Both the position numbers and the translations under genes were made by a program. 6,400 nt of DNA from DASUMP01 sp036277635 (GTDB taxonomy: Bacteria > Actinomycetota > Acidimicrobiia > IMCC26256 > PALSA-610), in NCBI GenBank assembly GCA_036277635.1, contig DASUMP010000140.1, positions 1 through 6,400 on the forward strand. The letters run 5' to 3'. Shown in pieces: positions 1-5,795 of this stretch; the stretch's first letter is position 1; each line of letters starts with the position of its first letter. The notes beneath the pieces are model-generated. The model ran no database searches and was not told where the DNA came from. It was given only the letters and a program-made list of their open reading frames with translations.

Positions 1-1
1 G

Positions 2-34
2 TTCCCCTACGACCTGTTCGAGCCGCCGCGCTAG
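2..34 (+). CDS. C-terminal end of an unidentified plus-strand protein (partial)
   Basis: The window opens with ten sense codons and a TAG stop, reading FPYDLFEPPR. The gene itself lies to the left of the window. All ten codons end in C or G, which is the coding signature of this GC-rich genome, and the frame would converge tail to tail with the oxidase gene. The four bases CTAG supply the stop of both genes, so their ends overlap by a few bases. Ten residues are too few to name a family, and a chance open frame cannot be excluded. Confidence 0.45.
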   Translation, partial: FPYDLFEPPR

Positions 35-2298
35 GTGTGGGCGCGGATCGCCTGCCACACGCGCTCGGACGTGCACGGCATGTCGATGTGGAGGACGCCG
101 AGGTGCGCGAGCGCGTCGACCACCGCGTTCTGCACCGCCGGCGTCGACCCGATCGTGCCCGACTCGCCGACGCCCTTCGCGCCGAGCGGGTTGAGCGGGG
201 TCGGCGTCTCCATCGCGATCCGCTCGATGCTCGGCAGCTCGGCCGCCGACGGGAACGCGTAGTCGAGCAGCGTGGTGGTGAGGGGGTTGCCGTCGGCGTC
301 GTAGACGAACTCTTCGAACAGCGCCTGCGCCGCGCCTTGCGCGACGCCGCCGTGGACCTGACCCTCGACGATCACGGGGTTGATGATCGTCCCCGCGTCG
401 TCGCATGCGATGTGGCGGACGAGCACGACCCGCCCGGTCTCGACGTCGACCTCGACCACCGCGACGTGGGCGCCGAACGGGAAGGTGACGCCGGTCGGAT
501 CGAAGTCGAACTCGGCGAGGAACGCCGCGTCGGGATCGTCGGCGTCGTCGAGCGCCGCGCTCGCGACCTCGGCCCAGGTGCGCGTGATCGCAGGAGTGCC
601 GGCGACGTGGAACACCCCCGCGTCGGGGTCGAGCACGACATCGTCGGGCGCTGCCTCCAACAGATCGGCCGCGAGCTCCCGAGCCCGCTCGATCAGGAGG
701 TCCGCGGCGCCCACGATCGCGGAACCGCCGATCTGCAACGACCGTGACCCGCCGGTGCCGTGCCCGCGCGGGATGTCGTCGGTGTCGCCGTGACGCACTT
801 CGATCCGATCCATCGGGATCCCGGTGCGGTCGCTCACGAGCATCGCGAACGACGTGGCGTGGCCCTGTCCGTGCGCGCTCGTGCCGGTGCGGGCGATGGC
901 GCGCCCGTCGGGGAGCACCTCGAGGCTGCCGTACTCCGGTTCGCGCACCGGGTTGGTGATCTCGACGTACGACGAGATGCCGATGCCGAGCAGGGTCGTG
1001 TCGCCGCGCTCGCGGCGGAGCCGCTGCTCGGCGCGCAGCGCGTCGTAGCCGGCGGCGGCGAGCGCGCGCTCGAGCGCTTCGCCGTAGCGGCCGCTGTCGT
1101 AGGTGGCCCGCGTCGGCGTGGTGAACGGGAACGCGTCGTCGGGCACGAGGTTGCGCCGCCGCACCTCGGCGGGATCCATCCCGATCTCCGTCGCGAACCG
1201 GTCGACGGTGCGCTCGATCGCCGCGGTCGCCTCCGGTCGACCGGCGCCGCGATACGCGACGATCGGCAACGTGGTGGTCACGACCGAGTCGATGCGGACG
1301 TCGACCTTGTCGATCGCGTAGGTGCCCGACGCCATGCGGCGGGTCATCACCGGGAGCACCGCGCCGCCCATCGGGTACGCGCCCGCGTCCTGGAGCACGC
1401 GCAGCTCGTAGGCGAGGATGCGGCCGTCGCGGGTGCCGCCGAGGACCACCTCTTGCACCTGCCCGCGGCCGTGACCGAGGCCGAGCATGCTCTCCGAGCG
1501 GGTCTCGACCCACCGCACGGGCCGGTCGACGTGACGCGCCAGCCACGCGACCATGACTTCTTCGGGATACGTGCCTTCCTTCGCGCCGAACCCGCCGCCG
1601 ACGTCGGGCGTGATCACGTGCACCGCGGTCGTGTCGACACCCAGGGCTTCGGCGAGTCCGTCGCGCGTCGCGTGCGGGTTCTGCGTGCACGACCACTGCG
1701 TGAGACGCCCGTCGCTCCACGACGCGATCGCGGCGCGGACCTCGAGCGGGCAGGGCGCGACGCGTTGGTTCACGATCCGCTGGCGCACCACGACCTCGCA
1801 CTCCGCGAACCGGTCGGGATCGTCGCGGCTCGGGGTCGCGAACGCGACGTTGGTCGCCGCGTCGGGGTGCAGCAGCAGGTCGCCGGCGAGCGCGTCGTCG
1901 ACATCGACGAGCGCAGGGAGCGGATCGTCGTCGACGACCACGAGCTCCGCCGCATCGACTGCGGCCTCGCGCGTCGTCGCGACGACCGCAGCGATCGGCT
2001 CGCCGACGTAGCGCACGACGTCGCGGGCCAGCCACGGACGGACCATCGCCTGGTTCCCCCACGACGCGGGTGCCGCCGGCGCCAGGTCGACGTCGGCTCC
2101 GGTGACGACCGCGACCACGCCGGGCGCCGCGGCCGCATCGGTCGCGTCGACACTGCGGAGGCGCGCATGCGCCGACGTCGAGCGCACGAACACCACGTGG
2201 AGGGCGCCGTCGAGCCCGATGTTGTCGATGAACCGGTCGTCGCCGGTCAGGAACCGCGGGTCTTCGGTCCGCAGGACGCGCGTGCCGAGGATGCTCAC
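31..2298 (-). CDS. Xanthine dehydrogenase/CO dehydrogenase-type molybdopterin-binding large subunit (CoxL form II-like)
   Basis: This is the catalytic large subunit of a molybdenum hydroxylase, the family in which Mo bound to molybdopterin cytosine dinucleotide inserts water-derived oxygen into a substrate. Numbering is from the GTG at 2298 (755 aa, full length for the family). The N-terminus (SILGTRVLRTEDPRFLTG) and the hammerhead domain occupy about residues 15-135. The Mo-cofactor domains follow, with VGGGFGAK at 233-240, AYRGAGR at 348-354, GQGH at 477-480, GTGGSRS at 514-520 and GVGESG near the C-terminus, where Glu712 is the expected catalytic base. True CO dehydrogenases carry Cys in the loop AYxCSFR; here it is Gly, so CO oxidation is unlikely and the substrate is unknown. 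There is no signal peptide, so it is probably cytoplasmic. The FAD and 2Fe-2S subunits expected as partners are not adjacent. The 2298 start is preferred because AAAGGTGG lies 5 nt before it; GTG codons at 2304 and 2307 are alternatives without a good ribosome site. Confidence 0.93.
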   Translation of the reverse strand: MSILGTRVLRTEDPRFLTGDDRFIDNIGLDGALHVVFVRSTSAHARLRSVDATDAAAAPGVVAVVTGADVDLAPAAPASWGNQAMVRPWLARDVVRYVGEPIAAVVATTREAAVDAAELVVVDDDPLPALVDVDDALAGDLLLHPDAATNVAFATPSRDDPDRFAECEVVVRQRIVNQRVAPCPLEVRAAIASWSDGRLTQWSCTQNPHATRDGLAEALGVDTTAVHVITPDVGGGFGAKEGTYPEEVMVAWLARHVDRPVRWVETRSESMLGLGHGRGQVQEVVLGGTRDGRILAYELRVLQDAGAYPMGGAVLPVMTRRMASGTYAIDKVDVRIDSVVTTTLPIVAYRGAGRPEATAAIERTVDRFATEIGMDPAEVRRRNLVPDDAFPFTTPTRATYDSGRYGEALERALAAAGYDALRAEQRLRRERGDTTLLGIGISSYVEITNPVREPEYGSLEVLPDGRAIARTGTSAHGQGHATSFAMLVSDRTGIPMDRIEVRHGDTDDIPRGHGTGGSRSLQIGGSAIVGAADLLIERARELAADLLEAAPDDVVLDPDAGVFHVAGTPAITRTWAEVASAALDDADDPDAAFLAEFDFDPTGVTFPFGAHVAVVEVDVETGRVVLVRHIACDDAGTIINPVIVEGQVHGGVAQGAAQALFEEFVYDADGNPLTTTLLDYAFPSAAELPSIERIAMETPTPLNPLGAKGVGESGTIGSTPAVQNAVVDALAHLGVLHIDMPCTSERVWQAIRAHT
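35..60. terminator. Candidate stem-loop just after the left-edge gene
   Basis: GTGTGG at 35-40 pairs with CCACAC at 55-60, and GCG at 41-43 can pair with CGC at 49-51, leaving a 3-nt bulge at 52-54. It starts at the base after the plus-strand TAG, which is where a terminator would sit. No T-run follows, and the hairpin lies inside the 3' end of the opposing oxidase gene, so it may be only a by-product of coding sequence. Confidence 0.3.
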
Positions 2299-2303
2299 CG
2301 CCA

Positions 2304-2309
2304 CCACCT
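2304..2309 (-). promoter_or_regulatory. Ribosome binding site deciding the oxidase start
   Basis: On the minus strand this reads AGGTGG, preceded by AA, and lies 5 nt upstream of the GTG at 2298. GTG codons at 2307 and 2304 overlap this motif and have no comparable site upstream. The start at 2298 also gives an N-terminus beginning SILGTRVLR, close to what I recall for the family. Confidence 0.6.
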
Positions 2310-2336
2310 TTGTTCGGGTCGCAGGAGTCTCGCGGA

Positions 2337-2367
2337 TCGCGGCACGCCGCCGCGAGGAGTGCCGCGA
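2337..2367. promoter_or_regulatory. 9-bp inverted repeat in a divergent spacer, candidate operator
   Basis: TCGCGGCAC at 2337-2345 is a perfect inverted match to GTGCCGCGA at 2359-2367, with 13 nt between and 22 nt from centre to centre, about two helical turns. It lies between two divergently read genes, and its right arm overlaps the -35 of the candidate plus-strand promoter. That geometry suits a dimeric repressor. It could also act as an RNA hairpin in the oxidase leader. No regulator gene is adjacent. Confidence 0.4.
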
Positions 2368-2392
2368 CAGATCGGGTCGATGCTTGTAGCGT
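2364..2392 (+). promoter_or_regulatory. Candidate housekeeping promoter for the plus-strand membrane protein gene
   Basis: GCGACA at 2364-2369 (four of six to TTGACA) is followed after 17 nt by TAGCGT at 2387-2392, which fits the loose actinobacterial -10 TANNNT. Transcription would start near 2399, giving a leader of about 25 nt before the ATG at 2424. The match is weak and the call rests mainly on spacing and position. No clear minus-strand promoter for the oxidase was found in the same spacer. Confidence 0.33.
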
Positions 2393-2423
2393 CATCGCGG
2401 CCACGCACTCCGAGGAGGCGTCC

Positions 2424-3071
2424 ATGACCGATCCGATGCAGCCCGTCGGGGGCTCGGCTCCCCAGCTCGACATCGGCACTGCCCTCAATTACGCCTGGCG
2501 CAAGTTCCAGCAGCACGCCGGACCGCTGATCATCATCGTGCTCATCGCCGCGATCGTGCAGCTCGCCTTCGGCGTGTTGCGGCTCGGCGCCGACGGCATC
2601 GCCGCACAGCTGTTGTTCTCGATCATCGGGTTCGTCGTCGGCCAGATCGTGATGCTCGGCATCTACCGCGCCGCGCTGCTCGTGACCCAGGGCGTCGATC
2701 CCGAACCCGGTCGCGTGTTCAACACCGATCGGCTCGGCGACTACATCGTCGCCTCGATCCTCTACAGCCTCGCGGTCGGTATCGGGTTCGTGCTGTGCAT
2801 CATCCCCGGGATCATCGCCGCGGTCCTGTTCGCGTTCTATCCGTACTTCGTGCTCGACAAGAACATGGGTGCGATCGACGCCTTGAGCGCGAGCTCGAAT
2901 CTGGTGCGCGCGAACACAGGGAGCGCAGTCGGACTACTCGTCGTCGCGTTCTTGCTGTTCCTGCTCGGCGCGGTGCTCTGCGGCGTCGGGCTGCTCGTGA
3001 CGGGCCCGGTCTCATTGCTGATGACCGCGTACGGCTACCGGGTGCTCACGAACCAATCGGTGGCGCCGTAA
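2424..3071 (+). CDS. Multi-pass integral membrane protein, resembling YciC/DUF975 or GDPD membrane-domain proteins
   Basis: This 215-aa protein has a short Pro/Gly-containing cytosolic head, then ALNYAWRKF, then about five to six hydrophobic segments near residues 33-53, 60-88, 107-125, 127-143, 167-192 and 188-208. The stretch YFVLDKNMGAIDALSASSNL (141-160), with an acidic residue just after a membrane segment and then an Ala/Ser helix, recalls the '..VVDxGLGPxxALxxSxxLxxGN' pattern common in small bacterial membrane proteins of this broad type. The family has no established biochemical role, and a membrane-associated role is all that can be supported. The ATG at 2424 is chosen because GAGGAGG at 2412-2418 sits 5 nt upstream; the frame stays open to 2310 but that part is not protein-like. 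It converges on the PBP gene with 9 nt between stops and is probably a single-gene transcript. Confidence 0.87.
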   Translation: MTDPMQPVGGSAPQLDIGTALNYAWRKFQQHAGPLIIIVLIAAIVQLAFGVLRLGADGIAAQLLFSIIGFVVGQIVMLGIYRAALLVTQGVDPEPGRVFNTDRLGDYIVASILYSLAVGIGFVLCIIPGIIAAVLFAFYPYFVLDKNMGAIDALSASSNLVRANTGSAVGLLVVAFLLFLLGAVLCGVGLLVTGPVSLLMTAYGYRVLTNQSVAP

Positions 3072-3112
3072 CCGACCGCGTCAGCTCGCGACCGTCTCCG
3101 CCGGCGCCACCG
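3058..3112. terminator. Candidate bidirectional terminator: 11-bp stem bracketing two convergent stops
   Basis: CGGTGGCGCCG at 3058-3068 is perfectly complementary to CGGCGCCACCG at 3102-3112, with a 33-nt loop holding the plus-strand TAA (3069-3071) and the minus-strand TGA (3081-3083). Either transcript could form the same GC-only-but-one-pair stem. Both arms lie inside coding sequence, because the 9-nt gap leaves no other room. No T-run follows on either side, as is common for actinobacterial terminators. The long loop and GC-rich background weaken the case. Confidence 0.45.
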
Positions 3113-5234
3113 TGGTCGGCGGGGGAGGTGGCACGGTCGTCGGCGGGGGCGGCGGCGCGGTGGTCGTCGTGGTCTTCGGCGGCTTGGGCGGCTTCGGTTC
3201 CCGGGGCGGTGCGGTCGTCGGCGGCGTGGTCGTCGGCGCGACCGTGGTGTCAGGCGTCGTGCTCGGCGCGCGGGGTGGGCGCACGGGGGCGACGAAGCGT
3301 CCGGCCTCGGTGATGCGCGTCGGCGCCGGCCATGCGGTCGGGTCGGGCGCGAGGAAGTCGAGCACCGGCTCGTCGGCGAGCGCGAGGCGCATGAACGCCG
3401 CCCAGATCCGCGCGGGGTACGAGCCGCCGGTCACCCGGATGCCGCCGACGTCGAGCATCTCGACCTGCGCCGCCGGATGTCCCATCCACGCCGCCGCGGT
3501 GAGCTGGGGCGTGTAGCCCACGAACCACGCGTCGCGGTGCGCCTGCGACGTTCCCGTCTTGCCTGCCACCGGGCGACCGATGTCGGCGGCGGCGCCGGTC
3601 CCGCGCTGCACGACCGCCTGGAGCGCCATCGTCGTCGTGCGGGCGACCTCCGGGTCGATCACCTGCTCGCCGTCGGTACGGGTCTCGAAGACGGCCTCGC
3701 CGTCGGCGTCCTCGACCCGCGTCACGAACACCGGGTCGTGACGCAGCCCGTCGGAGGCGAGCGTCGAGAAGATGGTCGCCATCTCGAGTGGCGACACGCC
3801 CTGGCTCCCGAGCGTGATCGACGGCACCGCTTCGAGCTCGCGCCGCACCCCCATGCGCTGGGCGATGTCGGCGACCTTGTCGGGCCCGACGGCCATGACC
3901 GTGCGGGCGAACGCACAGTTCATCGACTGCGCGAGACCTTGTTCGAGGGTGACGGTGCCGCCGCCGGTGCCGCCGTCGTAATTGCTCACGTTCCACGGTT
4001 CCGCGTACTCGCCCATGTCGAAGGTGCACGGCGCGCGTCCGTCGACCTGGTCGAGCGGCGAGAAGCCGTTCGCCATGGCCGCCGCGAACGTGACCGCCTT
4101 GAACGTGGAGCCGGGCTGGCGCACGCCTTGGGTCACGAGGTCGTACTGCAGCGTGTCGAAGTCGCGCCCGCTCACCATCGCGAGGACGGCGCCGGTGGCG
4201 TTGTCGAGCACGACGAACGCGGGGACGAACTCGCCCGCGGGAGCGTTCTCGCGCACGGCCTGCTCGGCGTAGGCCTGGAGCTGCGGATCGAACGTGGTGT
4301 GGATGCGCAGCCCGCCTTCGTAGATCATCCGTTCGCGCTCGCCACGTGTGGCGCCGAGCCGCTCGTCGGCGAGGAGCTGGCGGCGGACCTCCTCGACGAA
4401 GTAGCTGCCGGTCTTCTCGCGTGCGGGCTCGGTGATCGTCGTCGGCAGCGGGACGTTCTGCGACCAGGTGACCTGGGCGGCGCTGAGGACACCCATCTCG
4501 GCCATCCCGGCGATGACGGTGTTGCGCGCCGCGCGTGCCGCGTCAGGGTTCTCGATCGGGTCTCGCCCACCCGGACTCGCGATGAGCGCGGCCAACATCG
4601 CCGACTGCGCGACGTCGAGTTGATCCGCGGTGGTGGCGAAATACCGCTCGGCCGCGGCGCGCACGCCGTACGCGCCGTTGCCGAAGTAGATCGTGTTGAG
4701 GTACCGCTCGAGGATCTCCTGCTTCGAGTACCGCTCCTCGATCCGCCGCGCGAGGACGGCCTCTCGCATCTTCCGCGCGATCGTGCGATCGGGCTCGTCG
4801 ATGAGCGTGTTCTTCACGAGCTGTTGCGTGATCGTCGAGCCGCCCTCCTCGACGGATCCGGCGCGGAAGTTGCGGACCAACGCCCGTGCGGTCCCCTGCA
4901 CGTCGAACCCGTCGTGCTCGTAGAAGTCGCGGTCTTCGGCGGCGATCACGGCGTCGATCAGCCAGGGGGAGACGTCGCCGAGGTCGACCGGTTCGCGATC
5001 CTCGGAGTAGAGCGTTGCGAGCACCCCGCCGTCACGATCGAGGACCAGCGAACGCCGGGCGAGCGGTTGCAGCTCGGGGACCTCGACGTCGTACGACGCG
5101 GCGCTCGTGATCATCCCGAAGGAGCGGGGCACGACGAGCGCGATCAGGACGATGGCGACGAGCGCACCGGCCGTGGCGGTGACGAAGTAGGCGCGCCACG
5201 ACGTGCGGGCGCGCGACGAGAAGGTCCCTGACAC
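3081..5234 (-). CDS. Class A (bifunctional) penicillin-binding protein, peptidoglycan transglycosylase/transpeptidase, PBP1A/PonA type
   Basis: This enzyme polymerises lipid II glycan strands and cross-links their stem peptides outside the cytoplasmic membrane. The 717-aa protein has a short cytosolic head and one anchor helix (about 16-36). The GT51 domain follows, with EDRDFYEHDG from Glu100, GGSTITQQ at 131-138, RKMREA from 154 and KQEILERYLN at 171-180. The transpeptidase domain runs from about 335 to 615, with nucleophile motif STFK (Ser376-Lys379), SMN (437-439) and KTGTS (559-563). All catalytic motifs are intact, so it should be active and beta-lactam sensitive. There is no PASTA domain; a Pro/Thr-rich tail fills about 652-717. 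The only two cysteines, Cys403 and Cys440, are both in the external domain. The GTG start at 5234 has GAGGA 8 nt upstream, overlapping the stop of the DUF3566 gene, and gives a proper short cytosolic head before the anchor. It is the second gene of that operon. Confidence 0.97.
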   Translation of the reverse strand: MSGTFSSRARTSWRAYFVTATAGALVAIVLIALVVPRSFGMITSAASYDVEVPELQPLARRSLVLDRDGGVLATLYSEDREPVDLGDVSPWLIDAVIAAEDRDFYEHDGFDVQGTARALVRNFRAGSVEEGGSTITQQLVKNTLIDEPDRTIARKMREAVLARRIEERYSKQEILERYLNTIYFGNGAYGVRAAAERYFATTADQLDVAQSAMLAALIASPGGRDPIENPDAARAARNTVIAGMAEMGVLSAAQVTWSQNVPLPTTITEPAREKTGSYFVEEVRRQLLADERLGATRGERERMIYEGGLRIHTTFDPQLQAYAEQAVRENAPAGEFVPAFVVLDNATGAVLAMVSGRDFDTLQYDLVTQGVRQPGSTFKAVTFAAAMANGFSPLDQVDGRAPCTFDMGEYAEPWNVSNYDGGTGGGTVTLEQGLAQSMNCAFARTVMAVGPDKVADIAQRMGVRRELEAVPSITLGSQGVSPLEMATIFSTLASDGLRHDPVFVTRVEDADGEAVFETRTDGEQVIDPEVARTTTMALQAVVQRGTGAAADIGRPVAGKTGTSQAHRDAWFVGYTPQLTAAAWMGHPAAQVEMLDVGGIRVTGGSYPARIWAAFMRLALADEPVLDFLAPDPTAWPAPTRITEAGRFVAPVRPPRAPSTTPDTTVAPTTTPPTTAPPREPKPPKPPKTTTTTAPPPPPTTVPPPPPTTVAPAETVAS
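3108..3155 (-). repeat. Tandem 24-nt repeat encoding PPPPPTTV twice in the PBP tail
   Basis: The units at 3132-3155 and 3108-3131 each encode PPPPPTTV (PBP residues 694-701 and 702-709). They match at 20 of 24 bases, and all four differences are synonymous. Upstream in the same tail are further irregular Thr/Pro runs and a Lys-Pro block (PPREPKPPKPPK). The tail is probably an extended, wall-spanning low-complexity segment. Such tails occur in other actinobacterial class A PBPs. Confidence 0.75.
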
Positions 5235-5242
5235 GATCGTGG

Positions 5243-5247
5243 TCCTC
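5243..5247 (-). promoter_or_regulatory. PBP ribosome binding site overlapping the upstream stop codon
   Basis: On the minus strand the sequence is TGAGGA, so the TGA stop of the DUF3566 gene shares bases with the GAGGA ribosome site, which lies 8 nt before the GTG at 5234. This arrangement suggests translational coupling and fixes the PBP start. Confidence 0.6.
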
Positions 5248-5710
5248 AGCGCTCGTCGAGCTCGAGCTCGACGCCACCGATGAGGTGGGCGCCGAGGTTG
5301 TACACCGCGACCGCAACGGTGGTCACGATCGTCGCGAGGGCGGCGAAGAGGACCGCCAGGAGCGCAGCGGCACCGAGAACGTGGGCCGCGCGGATGGTCA
5401 CGTCATCGGCGCCGATCATCTCGGCGATGGTCGACTCGACGCTGCCGAGCAGGCCGGTGGCGAGTGCGACGCCCCACGCCAGGACGAGGAAGGCGAAGAC
5501 CGCGGCTGATGCGGCGACCCAGAACACGCCGGCCGAGCGGACCACCGACCACAGCGAGATGTGGGTGACCTGCACGCGCTCGGTGCGGGTCGCGATCGCG
5601 GTGGGGATCCGGGTGATCGACGCGTCGGTGGCATCGGGGCGGAGCGCCGGCGCAGGGAGAGTGCGGCGGGCCCGCCCGTCGAGGTCGATGAGGGGTTGGT
5701 GCAGGACCAC
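5246..5710 (-). CDS. DUF3566 family transmembrane protein
   Basis: The 154-aa protein has a cytosolic, Arg/Pro-containing head (1-45), then VTHISLWSV (48-56), which matches the DUF3566 signature 'lT.idpWSV'. Two hydrophobic segments follow (about 60-85 and 110-136), separated by an external loop with the ESTIAEMIG stretch (92-100), and the protein ends in YNLGAHLIGGVELEL (137-151), the conserved C-terminal motif of the family. Mycobacterium tuberculosis Rv0007, beside gyrA, is a known member; the function of the family is not established. The GTG at 5710 is chosen because GGAGGAG sits 5 nt upstream. The frame is open much further upstream, but that part runs antiparallel in character and overlaps the lipoprotein gene. 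Only 11 nt separate this gene from the PBP gene, so the two are probably cotranscribed, which suggests a role in cell-wall synthesis or its placement. Confidence 0.88.
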   Translation of the reverse strand: MVLHQPLIDLDGRARRTLPAPALRPDATDASITRIPTAIATRTERVQVTHISLWSVVRSAGVFWVAASAAVFAFLVLAWGVALATGLLGSVESTIAEMIGADDVTIRAAHVLGAAALLAVLFAALATIVTTVAVAVYNLGAHLIGGVELELDER

Positions 5711-5715
5711 GACGT

Positions 5716-5722
5716 CTCCTCC
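5716..5722 (-). promoter_or_regulatory. Strong ribosome binding site for the DUF3566 gene
   Basis: On the minus strand this reads GGAGGAG and lies 5 nt before the GTG at 5710. It is the strongest ribosome site on the minus strand of the window and settles the start of a frame that otherwise stays open to 6121. Confidence 0.75.
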
Positions 5723-5756
5723 GTGGAGTGGTTGGGCTCGGCGTCGGGCGACGCTC

Positions 5757-5778
5757 GCGGCGCCAATACCCGCGCCGC
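5757..5778. other. 7-bp inverted repeat around the -10 of the operon promoter
   Basis: GCGGCGC (5757-5763) and GCGCCGC (5772-5778) form a perfect inverted repeat with an 8-nt centre, CAATACCC, which carries the -10 hexamer. The stem can grow by one wobble and one A-T pair. It begins about 17 nt past the lipoprotein stop. It could be an operator over the promoter or a terminator for the lipoprotein transcript without a T-run. In DNA this rich in GC, chance is a real alternative. Confidence 0.3.
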
Positions 5779-5791
5779 AACGACGCGAAAC
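5766..5791 (-). promoter_or_regulatory. SigB/SigF-type promoter upstream of the DUF3566-PBP operon
   Basis: On the minus strand, GTTT (5788-5791) is followed after 16 nt by GGGTAT (5766-5771). This matches all ten fixed positions of the general-stress sigma consensus GTTT-N(14-17)-GGGTAT described for Bacillus SigB and mycobacterial SigF. Transcription would begin near 5759, giving a leader of about 48 nt to the GTG at 5710. It is placed in the only sizeable spacer ahead of the operon. No sigma factor gene is in view, so the link to a particular sigma is inference. Confidence 0.5.
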
Positions 5792-5795
5792 GCGC

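Noticed and set aside
37..747. A 236-codon plus-strand open frame at the left, opposite the oxidase C-terminus
   Set aside because: Arg/Asp/Val-rich shadow of the conserved GVGESG-containing end of the oxidase; no ribosome site or domain.
31..2298. Calling the oxidase a CO dehydrogenase (CoxL)
   Set aside because: The active-site loop is AYRGAGR and lacks the Cys that binds Cu in true CO dehydrogenases, so only the broader family is supported.
2310..2423. N-terminal extension of the plus-strand membrane protein
   Set aside because: The 38 extra codons cover the divergent spacer, including the inverted repeat and ribosome site. The ATG at 2424 has a strong site at the right distance.
760..2427. 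A 555-codon plus-strand open frame opposite the oxidase
   Set aside because: It is the antisense shadow of a well-supported gene. Its product is dominated by Arg, Ala, Gly, Val, Asp and His with no recognisable domain, as expected from the reverse of GC-rich coding sequence.
3477..5231. A 584-codon plus-strand open frame opposite the PBP
   Set aside because: The opposite strand carries every GT51 and transpeptidase motif in order. The plus-strand product is low-complexity and motif-free.
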